A stretch of DNA of 64,000 nucleotides from Ignatzschineria sp. F8392 (GTDB lineage Bacteria; Pseudomonadota; Gammaproteobacteria; Cardiobacteriales; Wohlfahrtiimonadaceae): positions 124,001 through 188,000 of the forward strand of contig NZ_NEFF01000005.1 of NCBI RefSeq assembly GCF_002252045.1, read 5' to 3'. The translations under genes were made by a program, and so were the position numbers. Under the pieces are notes generated by a model, which made no database searches, was not told where the DNA came from, and worked only from the letters and a program-made list of their open reading frames with translations. Every line of letters starts with the position of its first letter. Position 1 is the stretch's first letter. Positions 20,739 to 28,443 of this stretch are shown one piece after another.

Positions 20739-20789
20739 TTGATTTACACATCCCCGCCCTTATCCCAAGATGATGGGGATGAAATCAAT
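20739..20789 (-). other. Interrupted long inverted repeat between rlmE and ftsH
   Basis: ATTGATTT (20739-20746) pairs with AAATCAAT (20782-20789) outside CATCCCC (20749-20755) and GGGGATG (20775-20781). No T-run follows on the minus strand, so it is not a standard terminator. It lies just past the rlmE stop and may be an mRNA 3' stabiliser or a regulated stop between rlmE and ftsH. The rest of the 286-base spacer is the presumed ftsH promoter region. Confidence 0.5.
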
Positions 20790-20793
20790 ACTT

Positions 20794-21432
20794 TCAATCC
20801 TCATCTCTTCCCTTAAAACCTTTTGCTAAAAGATAGATCTCAGCACTTCTCGCACGAGAAGCCTTCGGTTTTCTTGTCACCACTTTTGTAAAGTTCTTCT
20901 GTAAATCCTTGTAATACTCCTGAAACCCCTCCCCTTGGAAGATCTTCAAAAGAAAATCGCCTCCCGGCTTAAGATTACCCTTTACAAAATCTAATGCTAA
21001 TTCGAGCAGATACATCGTTTTAGGTTGATCAACCCCTTTAATACCACTCATATTAGGCGCCATATCAGAAAGAACAACATCCACTAAACGTCCATCTAAT
21101 ACTTCCAGCAACTCATCGAGCACCTCATCTTCCCGGAAATCCCCCTGAATAAAGTGAACGCCAGCAAGTGGATCTATAGGTAGCAGATCTAGACCAATGA
21201 CAACACCATGATCCCCTACGCGATGCATCGCATATTGAGACCAACTACCTGGGGCTGCACCGAGATCTACCACAGTCATTCCTGATCGAAACAGACGATC
21301 TTTCTCATCAATCTCTTGAAGTTTATAGATTGCCCGAGAACGCCACCCTTCTCGCTTTGATCGCAATACATACTCATCGTCCATATGCTCTTTAAGCCAT
21401 CTTGTACTACTTGCGCTTCTCTTTTTTGCCAT
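20794..21432 (-). CDS. rlmE: 23S rRNA (uridine-2'-O-)-methyltransferase RlmE
   Basis: Methylates U2552 of 23S rRNA late in 50S assembly, using SAM. 212 aa, standard length. N-terminal region [27 protein letters not shown] contains the catalytic lysine region, and the SAM motif is [15 protein letters not shown] (about 54-68). Catalytic residues sit in [11 protein letters not shown] (about 119-129) and [14 protein letters not shown] (about 161-174). It neighbours ftsH as in most gammaproteobacteria. The 5' leader carries four exact copies of TTTTTGC (plus-strand reading), 27-54 bases before the start codon. Confidence 0.97.
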   Translation of the reverse strand: MAKKRSASSTRWLKEHMDDEYVLRSKREGWRSRAIYKLQEIDEKDRLFRSGMTVVDLGAAPGSWSQYAMHRVGDHGVVIGLDLLPIDPLAGVHFIQGDFREDEVLDELLEVLDGRLVDVVLSDMAPNMSGIKGVDQPKTMYLLELALDFVKGNLKPGGDFLLKIFQGEGFQEYYKDLQKNFTKVVTRKPKASRARSAEIYLLAKGFKGRDED

Positions 21433-21458
21433 AATTTTTACTCTTTTATTACTTTTAA

Positions 21459-21486
21459 TTTTTGCTTTTTGCTTTTTGCTTTTTGC
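21459..21486. repeat. Heptanucleotide repeat (TTTTTGC)x4 in the rlmE leader
   Basis: Four perfect 7-bp units followed by TTTT. On the minus strand this is (GCAAAAA)x4, ending 27 bases before the rlmE ATG. Simple-sequence tracts of this kind are prone to slippage. The surrounding 247-base spacer shows no gene. Confidence 0.9.
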
Positions 21487-21679
21487 TTTTATTTTTAAGC
21501 TGTTACATTACTATTGTTATAGTGCTGTTTTTACCATTTTTTCATCATCTAATAGCACTACTCAAAGAGAACAATCCATATTCAATGCTACTATTTAATT
21601 GATTAATAGTTGATTAGCTAATTAACTACTGAGCTCTCCATCTCTATGCATCCTTAAGATATCCTATTAGGTATATGCA

Positions 21680-22021
21680 CTATGAATCTTGATCTGGTGT
21701 CTCTCCTATTTGTGTCGATCTCTTAGCCTTCTTCTTTTTATCCTCATTTTCTGCTTCAATCTTCGCCTCTATAGCATGATACTGAAGGAGAAAAGATCGC
21801 CCTCGCCCTACAAGATAGAGCGCGCCACAAAGACCAAAGAAGAATAACAATCCTAGTTCTACTGCTGGAGTGAAATTCATAAATTGAATTGCAACTAACA
21901 AAATAATACCGGCAAGTAGTAGGCTCACCGCTAACACCTTCAAATTTTTAAAAAGATGACGAAGCTGCGCTTGATGTGATACGCTAATCTCTTTATTTCG
22001 AGAACTATTTTCATTACTCAT
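21680..22021 (-). CDS. Small membrane protein of unknown function
   Basis: 113 aa from ATG at 22021, not recognised. Residues about 1-25 are hydrophilic. Two hydrophobic helices follow (VLAVSLLLAGIILLVAIQF, about 28-46, and LGLLFFFGLCGALYLVG, about 55-71), then a charged Lys/Glu-rich tail (EAKIEAENEDKKKKAKR). It looks like an inner-membrane protein with a cytoplasmic tail. Its ATG overlaps the ATG of divergent yhbY within a CATG, so its 5' leader must lie inside yhbY; no good ribosome site is visible. An in-frame TTG at 22054 is an alternative start. It intervenes in the usual yhbY/rlmE neighbourhood. Confidence 0.6.
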   Translation of the reverse strand: MSNENSSRNKEISVSHQAQLRHLFKNLKVLAVSLLLAGIILLVAIQFMNFTPAVELGLLFFFGLCGALYLVGRGRSFLLQYHAIEAKIEAENEDKKKKAKRSTQIGETPDQDS

Positions 22022-22328
22022 GACACAAATTAAACTCACAATTGAACATATCAAATTTCTTAAAGGTAAAGCCCATCATCTTGATCCGGTGCTTATTTTA
22101 GGTGATAAAGGCGTTACAGAAAGCTTCATCAAAGAGGCTGACAAAGCGCTTGCACATCACGAGCTTATTAAGATTAAACTCGCAGGTCGTGATCGTGAAG
22201 AGAGAGAGTCTATCACAGAAGAGATCGTTACTGCACTCAATGCAACTCTCATCCAGAAAATAGGCGCAATGATTATTCTCTTTAGACGTAATCACGAAGC
22301 ACCTAAAATCTTCTTCAACTTCAAATAA
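22020..22328 (+). CDS. yhbY: Ribosome assembly RNA-binding protein YhbY
   Basis: CRS1/YhbY (CRM) domain protein of 102 aa associated with pre-50S particles. It shows the family pattern LKGKAHHLDPVLILGDKGVTESFIKE (residues about 15-40), including the GxxG-type loop GDKG, and HHELIKIKLAGRDREER. The start aligns with E. coli YhbY within three residues. It is transcribed divergently from the rlmE-ftsH side, a common gammaproteobacterial layout. There is no good Shine-Dalgarno, and its ATG overlaps the opposite-strand ATG by two bases. Confidence 0.95.
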   Translation: MTQIKLTIEHIKFLKGKAHHLDPVLILGDKGVTESFIKEADKALAHHELIKIKLAGRDREERESITEEIVTALNATLIQKIGAMIILFRRNHEAPKIFFNFK

Positions 22329-22421
22329 GTTAACAAATTAATCAAATTAGTCGATCTTTAATTCGGTAATTCGGTCTTTGATCGATCATTAATAAGCTAA
22401 AAATTTAAATTAGAAGAGAAC

Positions 22422-22458
22422 AAAAGGTCATCTTATCTTTTAAGATGACCTTTCTTTT
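22422..22458. terminator. Bidirectional terminator between yhbY and dsbC
   Basis: AAAGGTCATCTTA / TAAGATGACCTTT (13-bp stem, 22423-22435 and 22441-22453) with a 5-base loop, then CTTTT on plus. The minus side has TTTTGTTC. It sits between convergent yhbY (+) and dsbC (-). Confidence 0.9.
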
Positions 22459-22497
22459 ATCTATTCAAGAGATAAAAACCCAACAAGTGCTATAAAC

Positions 22498-23226
22498 CTA
22501 TAATTCCCTTGCATCGATACGTTTACGTAACTCTTTAGGAGGAAGATATCCTGGTAAAATAGCACCATCTTCTAAAATAATTGCCGGCGTTCCCTGCACC
22601 CCCATCTCTAAAGCAAGCTGATACTGCTCCGCTATAGGATTTTTGCAACTCGCGGGCTTAGGTTTTGCTCCACCTCGATTATCAGCAAAAGCAATAGCCT
22701 CATCTAGTGCTTTATTGCGATCATCAGCACACCAAACAGACACCATCTCTTGATACCCTTCTGAATTGAGGCCACGGTAAGGGAATCCTACATAGCGGAC
22801 CGTGATTCCTTCTGCTAAATAATCATCAATCTGTGAATGAAGCATACGACAAAATGGACAATCTGTTGTTGTAAATACAGTAACAACATGCTCCTCTTTC
22901 GGTGATTGATAGACCACCATATCAGCAGGATCTAATTTAGCAATCTTCTCTTTATTTTGTCGATTGGCATAGTTTTCACTCATATTGACCCCTTTGACGA
23001 GATCAATCGCATTTCCCTCTAACATATACTTTCCATCCTTAGAGAGAAAGATAGGATAAGGGCTCTCTTTTACAAAGACCTCATACAAACCATCAATTAC
23101 TGATGGTTGGACCTCTTCAACAGTGACCCCTTGAATTAAGTTATTAAAGTGCTTCAAGTTTGCATCTGCATTTGCAACTGCCGATAAGCCTAATAGAGTG
23201 GCCGAAACCAGGAGTAATTTTTTCAT
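22498..23226 (-). CDS. dsbC: Thiol:disulfide interchange protein DsbC
   Basis: Periplasmic disulfide isomerase and chaperone, normally a homodimer kept reduced by DsbD. 242 aa: signal peptide (MKKLLLVSATLLGLSAVANA, cut after residue 20), N-terminal dimerisation domain (about 21-80), and a thioredoxin-fold catalytic domain. The active site is C123-P-F-C126 (TTDCPFCRMLH), not the CGYC of E. coli DsbC. A second Cys pair (about C165 and C193) matches the structural disulfide of the family, and the cis-proline lies in GVQGTPAII. It is downstream of xerD on the same strand, the same order as xerD-dsbC in E. coli, 205 bases apart. Confidence 0.95.
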   Translation of the reverse strand: MKKLLLVSATLLGLSAVANADANLKHFNNLIQGVTVEEVQPSVIDGLYEVFVKESPYPIFLSKDGKYMLEGNAIDLVKGVNMSENYANRQNKEKIAKLDPADMVVYQSPKEEHVVTVFTTTDCPFCRMLHSQIDDYLAEGITVRYVGFPYRGLNSEGYQEMVSVWCADDRNKALDEAIAFADNRGGAKPKPASCKNPIAEQYQLALEMGVQGTPAIILEDGAILPGYLPPKELRKRIDAREL

Positions 23227-23431
23227 GAATTGCCTCTGTGGATATTTTAATAATTGTCTTCTTTTATGATCAGTGTCTGCTCAATTTCTCGCTTACCTGC
23301 TCGTTCACTTTTACAGGACACTTTTTCACAATAATGTAGAGAGTGTATCGTATTCACTTACAATGTAAATAGAATATCGTAAAGATCAAACACTTTTTAT
23401 CAGCGCTCTTTTCCAGTAAACGCACCTGTCA

Positions 23432-24331
23432 CTACCCTCTTGGGTGATTTAAAGCATGTAACTGTTTTAGTCGCTCTTTAGCAACATGAGTATAAATTTG
23501 TGTGGTAGAGAGACTACTATGACCTAATAAGAGTTGCACTACCCGCAGATCTGCACCATTGTTAACTAAGTGAGTTGCAAATGCATGGCGTAAGGTGTGG
23601 GGCGAAACCTCTCCTTGAATACCGACTTCTTGGACATATTTCTTTATGACATACCAGAAAGCCTGCCGAGACATTGCCGTCCCCCGATTACTCACAAAGA
23701 GGGTATTACTCGCGCGATCCTTAAGAAGCAGCGGTCTTGATCGATCGATATAGCTTTTTACAGCCTCTAAAGCGACCTCACCAATAGGAACTAAACGCTC
23801 TTTATCCCCTTTCCCAACAACACGCACATACCCCACTTCAAAATTAATTTGACTATATTGCAAAGAGATTAATTCTGTCACACGGAAACCACATGAATAG
23901 AGAATCTCCAACATTGCATAATCTCTTAAACCTATTGGCGTTGATCGATCCGGTGCGTTGAGAAGCGCAACAACCTCCTCTTGCGAAATAGATACCGGAA
24001 GCGGTTTATGAAACTTAGGCAGCTTAATTTTCTCTGCAGGATTCCCCTCATTGACCTTCTCAAGCTGTAAAAAGGTATAAAAATGCTTATAGCAAGAGAG
24101 ATAACGTGCAAGACTTCGCGGATTTGCATCTGCCTCAATCAGATCTTGAAAAAAATTATTAAGATCTTCTGCAGTAATTGAGACCAAATTGAGCTCACGC
24201 TCTTGTAGATAACGACTCAATTTACCAAGATCTCTAATGTAAGAATCATCTGTTTGATCACTCGCACCCTTCTCAAATATTAATGAGTCACGAAATCGCT
24301 CGATCGCAACTGCATCATCTAACCACTCCAT
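23432..24331 (-). CDS. xerD: Site-specific tyrosine recombinase XerD
   Basis: Resolves chromosome dimers at dif with XerC and FtsK. 299 aa. The N-terminal SAM-like DNA-binding domain is at about 8-95. The catalytic set is complete: R150, K174, H245, R248, H271 and nucleophile Y280 (SPHTLRHAFATHL, LLLGHSS, TTQIYTHV). The ending THVAKERLKQLHALNHPRG is characteristic of XerD rather than XerC, and the dsbC neighbour agrees. The 5' leader contains an exact 15-bp tandem duplication (24348-24377) only 17 bases before the ATG, so no normal ribosome site is obvious apart from AAAGC. Confidence 0.96.
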   Translation of the reverse strand: MEWLDDAVAIERFRDSLIFEKGASDQTDDSYIRDLGKLSRYLQERELNLVSITAEDLNNFFQDLIEADANPRSLARYLSCYKHFYTFLQLEKVNEGNPAEKIKLPKFHKPLPVSISQEEVVALLNAPDRSTPIGLRDYAMLEILYSCGFRVTELISLQYSQINFEVGYVRVVGKGDKERLVPIGEVALEAVKSYIDRSRPLLLKDRASNTLFVSNRGTAMSRQAFWYVIKKYVQEVGIQGEVSPHTLRHAFATHLVNNGADLRVVQLLLGHSSLSTTQIYTHVAKERLKQLHALNHPRG

Positions 24332-24347
24332 TTTTTGCTTTAATGCT

Positions 24348-24377
24348 CCTATCTTTACTCTACCTATCTTTACTCTA
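24348..24377. repeat. Exact 15-bp tandem duplication in the xerD leader
   Basis: CCTATCTTTACTCTA occurs twice in tandem without a mismatch, ending 17 bases from the xerD start codon. It lies within the 314-base divergent spacer before the Na/Pi transporter. The remainder is AT-rich with no clear gene. Confidence 0.9.
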
Positions 24378-24645
24378 AGTTATGATTAAACGTTATGACT
24401 CAGTGTCACTCTCTTCCCACTCTCTCTTTTGAGCATACCGACCCGATACTTGCTCAAAGCGCTCTAATAATTTGAGCAATAGGTCAACACTACCTATAAT
24501 AACCTCTTTCACTCAATTCTTTCTGCATCTAATGTCTGCAGCAAGTAGATGTAGCTATTAGATGCGATCAATTATCCGTAACTATATAAATTTACGCTAT
24601 CTAATTTAATTGATCTAGATAATTTAATAATTTAAGCGAGGCAAT

Positions 24646-26556
24646 GTGGTCAAAAAACTACTTAAAAATATCGGCATCATTGTCATTACTCTCCTTCTTC
24701 TCTACTCATTCTACCTCAATGGTGATTGGCTTGAGTTGTGTGCTGGTCTTGCCTTCTTCCTCTTTGGAATGCAGAGCATGCAAGATGGACTAGAAAAACT
24801 TGCCGGTGGTAGATTAGAACGAATTTTAGCGAAGAGAACGGAAACGCCCTTTAAAAGCCTTCTCTTTGGAATAAGCTCAACCTTAATTTTACAATCTACC
24901 ACTGTTGTTGCCTTGCTTATTATTGCCTTTATCAGTACCGGTCTTATCACTTTAACTGCCGGTATTGGTATTATTATTGGGGCCAACATTGGTTCAAGTG
25001 GTGGTATCTGGCTTTTAGCGCTTGCAGGACAAAATGTAAGCTTAGGTCCTTTTGCTTATCCGATGGTTGTGATGGGAATCCTCGCCTCCTTTGCCGGGAA
25101 AACAGCTAAAGCTGCCGGACGTGTCTTAATTGGTGTCGCATTTATTCTATTGGCGATTGATCTCATTAAGAGTGGCTTCTCTAGTTTTACAGAAGATTTT
25201 GATATCTTAAGCTATCAACTAGAAGGATGGATGGGGATCTTAATTCTTGTCTTTGTAGGAACCGCATTAACCATAGTGCTTCAATCAAGCCATGCAACAA
25301 TAATGTTGATCTTGACAATGCTTGCTCTTGCCCAGATAGATGCACCTCAAGGCTATGCTTTAACGGTTGGAGCAATCGTAGGAAGTGCCTTAGCTACAGG
25401 TATTTTAGGCTTTTTAGGCGGAGATCGTGCCGGCATGAGAGTTGCCGGATCGCATGTTATCTACAATACAGGAACAGCAATTGTCATTCTAATCCTACTC
25501 AAACCGATCATTACACTACTCGATCTCTTCGCAATAAAATTAGCATTAGATCCCCTTATCCAAATTGCAGCTTTCTATACCCTCTTTAATATTGTAGGTC
25601 TTCTGCTTTTTTGGCCGCTGAAAGGGAGATTAGCGCTCTTTTTAGAAAAAATGATTCCTAACATTCCCGAGCCAAAACAGATTGTCGATTTTAGTGGCGA
25701 CTATAGTGAGACAGAGGTAGAGGTTCAATATACTCCGCCTAAATATCTTCTCGATACAGCGCTCTCCTCAACACAAACAGCCACCCAAGCTGTGCTCCAA
25801 GAGCTCACCTATCTCTCTAAAGTAAGCCTAGAGGTGATCTGCCATATCCTCTTTTTAAAAAGAGAGGTGCTATCGGCTAAAGAGGTAACTCCAGAATCTA
25901 TTACCCAATATGATGATTTTGATCCTGTTGATGCAGATCTACTCTATCGAAAGCATATTAAAAATCTCTATAGTGAGCTCCTTACCTTTATCAGTAAGAT
26001 TGAATATAACAAGAATGAGGAGAAGTATCAGAGCGTTCTTTCAACTTGCCAAATTATCGCCTTTAAGTTGGTCTCTGCCGTTAAAAATAGTCATCATCTG
26101 CAAAAAAATCTCAAATATTACCTCTCACGAGATCCAAATGTGGCCCAAAACTTCTATATCCGTTTGAGAGAGTATATTGTCAGTAATTTACGGACGGTCT
26201 ACTCACTACATGTCTACAATGAAGATGAATCCACTTCTCATCTCTCTAGCGCAGAGATGAAGGAAGAATTAAAGAATCAAGCATCTCTTCTCTACCCACA
26301 ACTACAAGAGATTCCCCTTGCGGAATTGATAGAGTACTCACGTAAATTTGAGAGTCAATTTCGCTCAGATGTCTACTCAGCACTCAAGAGCGGCTCAATT
26401 GATGGATTTACCACCAGTTCTATCTTAAATGATTTGAACTACTCCACACAGATCGTTGAGAGTCTATTCAATATCCTCAAGATCATCTCGCTACAAGATC
26501 AACCTTTTCTAGAAAAGGTCGATGATATCTTAACAATGGAAGAAAATGATCTTTAG
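24646..26556 (+). CDS. Na/Pi-cotransporter family protein with PhoU-like tail
   Basis: Putative sodium-dependent phosphate (or other anion) transporter in the inner membrane, 636 aa. Two Na/Pi cotransporter (NptA/YjbB-type) repeats are visible: GISSTLILQSTTVVALLIIAFISTG (about 77-101) with the QSS/T motif, GANIGSSGG, and a second LTIVLQSSHATIMLILTMLA (about 207-226) with GAIVGSALATGI. From about residue 350 the protein is a soluble, helix-rich domain resembling PhoU. The start is GTG at 24646, 4 bases after a GAGG. It is divergent from xerD and followed by a strong terminator, so monocistronic. Ion specificity is not established by sequence. Confidence 0.9.
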   Translation: MVKKLLKNIGIIVITLLLLYSFYLNGDWLELCAGLAFFLFGMQSMQDGLEKLAGGRLERILAKRTETPFKSLLFGISSTLILQSTTVVALLIIAFISTGLITLTAGIGIIIGANIGSSGGIWLLALAGQNVSLGPFAYPMVVMGILASFAGKTAKAAGRVLIGVAFILLAIDLIKSGFSSFTEDFDILSYQLEGWMGILILVFVGTALTIVLQSSHATIMLILTMLALAQIDAPQGYALTVGAIVGSALATGILGFLGGDRAGMRVAGSHVIYNTGTAIVILILLKPIITLLDLFAIKLALDPLIQIAAFYTLFNIVGLLLFWPLKGRLALFLEKMIPNIPEPKQIVDFSGDYSETEVEVQYTPPKYLLDTALSSTQTATQAVLQELTYLSKVSLEVICHILFLKREVLSAKEVTPESITQYDDFDPVDADLLYRKHIKNLYSELLTFISKIEYNKNEEKYQSVLSTCQIIAFKLVSAVKNSHHLQKNLKYYLSRDPNVAQNFYIRLREYIVSNLRTVYSLHVYNEDESTSHLSSAEMKEELKNQASLLYPQLQEIPLAELIEYSRKFESQFRSDVYSALKSGSIDGFTTSSILNDLNYSTQIVESLFNILKIISLQDQPFLEKVDDILTMEENDL

Positions 26557-26628
26557 CAATCATTTTAGCAATCATTGGTAATCTCTCTCTAAAGTTGCCT
26601 TACCCTCTTTCAATAGAGGCTCTAACCT

Positions 26629-26660
26629 AGAGCTATTTGATGAACAAATAGCTCTTTTTT
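26629..26660 (+). terminator. Rho-independent terminator after the Na/Pi transporter
   Basis: AGAGCTATTTG / CAAATAGCTCT, a perfect 11-bp stem (26629-26639 and 26645-26655), 5-base loop, followed by TTTTT. Confidence 0.93.
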
Positions 26661-26970
26661 GTGATTTTATTGCTTTTTACTGCGACTTCTACGCTAAAAT
26701 AACGAATTAAGATGGTGAAAATTTAAATAAAATCAAATGAAATCAAATAAAATTAAACAAATTTAGAAAAATTAGCTAATCATTGCTCTCTATAGTTTTT
26801 TTTATAAGGTAAATACCGTATAATCGGAGAGATAAACTATTTAAGTATTGAATATCATTTCAATATTCATTTCGGCATTCATTTCGATATTACTTAATCA
26901 CAAATAATCACTTATTATTTACTTGTTTTTTAAATAATATATTCACTCTACAATAAGGATATTTGACTAT
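26661..26970. other. AT-rich leader of the helical lipoprotein gene
   Basis: Gene-free stretch. A TATAAT at 26819-26824 could be a -10 element, but its -35 region (TTTTTT) is poor. Three tandem 12-mers (26857-26892) follow. The ribosome site before 26971 is AAGGAT. Nothing else stands out. Confidence 0.5.
26857..26892. repeat. Three degenerate tandem 12-mers upstream of the lipoprotein gene
   Basis: Units ATTTCAATATTC, ATTTCGGCATTC and ATTTCGATATTA lie directly adjacent, about 80 bases before the ATG at 26971. Confidence 0.7.
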
Positions 26971-27732
26971 ATGAAAAATATTACAAAATTACTCTTAATC
27001 AGCTCAATCGCTTTTGCAGGTCTTGTTGCATGCTCAGATGAAGCAAAAGATCCCAAAGCGGCTGCAGTCAAACAGACTGAAGAGATTGCTAAAAAAGCGG
27101 AGAAAGAGGTGAAAAAAGCAGAGAAAGAAGTTGTTGAACAAGCTAAAAAAGAGAAAGAAGCAACTGAAAAGGCTGCAAAAGAGACTGAGAAAAAGACCAT
27201 AGAGCAGGCTGAAGAGACAAGAAAAGCGGCTGAAGAAGAGGCTAAAAAAGTAGAAAAAGCGGCTATTGAGAAAGCTGCAGCTGAGAAAAAGGCTGCTGAA
27301 GAAGCTAAAAAAACAGCAACAAATAGTGCTGAAGAGAAAGTTGATGAAGCAAAAGAGAAGTTAGCTGAAGCTGAAGAGAAAGCAGCAAAAAAAGCTGAAG
27401 AAGTTGCAGAAAAAGCTGCGAAAGAGAGTGAAAAAGCAGTTGATAAAGCAGCTGAGTTAAAGCGCGAAGCAACTGATAAAGTCGCAGAACAAGCTGAAAA
27501 AGCAGAAGAAGCTGCAGCAAAAGCGGTAGAAAAGTCCGTTGAAACAACAGAGAAAGCCGCTGCAGATGCTGCGAAAAAAGCTGGCGACAATATGGATAAG
27601 ATCGAAGAAGCTAAAAAGGCCGCTGAAGAAGCAGCTGCTGAAATTGCAGAAGAGATGAAAAAAGCAGCTGAAGATGCTATGAACAAGACCGTTGAAGAGA
27701 CTAAAAAGTCTGTAGGTGATCTTGTAAAATAG
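26971..27732 (+). CDS. Lys/Ala/Glu-rich long-helix lipoprotein
   Basis: 253 aa. The signal peptide ends in a lipobox, LVAC (Cys21), so the mature N-terminus should be lipid-anchored. From about residue 28 to 248 the chain is almost only K, A, E with some V, T, D, and has repeated motifs such as EKAAKKAEE. It has no prolines after residue 28 and a single glycine cluster near 195 and 249. This predicts one very long charged helix or coiled coil. Charges alternate as in single-alpha-helix proteins. It ends in VGDLVK with a C-terminal lysine. No enzyme family is recognised, and apolipoprotein-like hits would be compositional. Its base composition leaves the minus strand open too. The ribosome site AAGGAT precedes ATG. 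Confidence 0.85.
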   Translation: MKNITKLLLISSIAFAGLVACSDEAKDPKAAAVKQTEEIAKKAEKEVKKAEKEVVEQAKKEKEATEKAAKETEKKTIEQAEETRKAAEEEAKKVEKAAIEKAAAEKKAAEEAKKTATNSAEEKVDEAKEKLAEAEEKAAKKAEEVAEKAAKESEKAVDKAAELKREATDKVAEQAEKAEEAAAKAVEKSVETTEKAAADAAKKAGDNMDKIEEAKKAAEEAAAEIAEEMKKAAEDAMNKTVEETKKSVGDLVK

Positions 27733-27821
27733 ATAGAGCTTAGCTCTAAAACTTAGATCTCTTTAAAGAATCCACAAGGATTCTAAATAAAACTAGAGAA
27801 CTAGAGAACAAAAAAACAATA

Positions 27822-27902
27822 AAAAGCCATCCTCTTAATGAACTCCACCCCAAAAGTTCGACACAACTTTTGAAGTGAGCCCCATTAAGAGTGATGGCTT
27901 TT
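27822..27902 (+). terminator. Large terminator hairpin containing a nested hairpin
   Basis: Outer stem AAAAGCCATC-C-CTCTTAATG (27822-27840) with CATTAAGAG-T-GATGGCTTTT (27883-27902), then ACTATTTT. The loop holds a second stem CAAAAGTT / AACTTTTG (27851-27858 and 27865-27872). It sits 90 bases after the lipoprotein gene. The loop resembles IS3-family ends (see findings). Confidence 0.75.
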
Positions 27903-28110
27903 ACTATTTTAAGATGACCTCTTTAAGAATTTTTGATCTTTTAAGAGTTTTGATTTTTTGAAGTATTTTAAGATATCTTACAAATATACCCACCAATATA
28001 CCCCAAAGGACCTAAAAGATACTTTCACCATCTCTGAAGAATATATCGCACAAAGAAAAAGAGATGGGAACGGAGAATGGGAGAACCTTCCTCAAAGGAG
28101 CTTTCAAACT
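27903..28110. other. Spacer with an unassigned open frame
   Basis: Plus frame open from 27937 to the TAA at 28120-28122 (61 codons), without ATG; a TTG at 27958 could start a 54-residue K-rich peptide. No family recognised and no strong ribosome site. It ends just inside the DUF3820 gene on the other strand. Otherwise nothing is seen. Confidence 0.3.
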
Positions 28111-28338
28111 TTAGACCTTTAATCGCCTGACTAATCCATCTGTCCCGTCGATCTTTAACATTAAAGCCAATTGCATCAACTGCCCTAACTCACCTTTTGG
28201 AAAGCCCTTATCAGCACGATTAAACCATAAAAGATACTCCTCAGGGAGATCTATCAAGATCCTTCCGGCATAACGACCAAAAGGCATCTTGATTGTCGCC
28301 AGTTTTAATAGATTTTCTTCCGTTAGAAAGCTCTCCAT
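28111..28338 (-). CDS. DUF3820 family small protein
   Basis: 75 aa protein of the DUF3820 family, function unknown. Conserved features: MPFGRYAGRILIDLPEEYLLWF (about 18-39), GFPKGELGQLMQL (about 45-57) and a C-terminal GLVRRL. Family members are short, acidic, and common in gammaproteobacteria. It is read on the minus strand between the lipoprotein gene (convergent) and mnmE (same strand, 105 bases upstream). AGGAG-like bases (GAGGAGTTTAATCGT) lie before the ATG. No cofactor motif is visible. Confidence 0.88.
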   Translation of the reverse strand: MESFLTEENLLKLATIKMPFGRYAGRILIDLPEEYLLWFNRADKGFPKGELGQLMQLALMLKIDGTDGLVRRLKV

Positions 28339-28443
28339 ACGATTAAACTCCTCATCCTTGATAGATGATCACTAAGTTAGCACTTAACTACTTCTTCCTA
28401 ATACTTCTTTCCTATTATCTCTTTCTAATACTAATTACCGATA

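Noticed and set aside
26967-27686. Long minus-strand open frame opposite the lipoprotein gene
   Set aside because: It is Ala/Ser/Phe-rich because it mirrors the AAA/GCA/GAA codons of the real gene. It has no ribosome site and no plausible protein.
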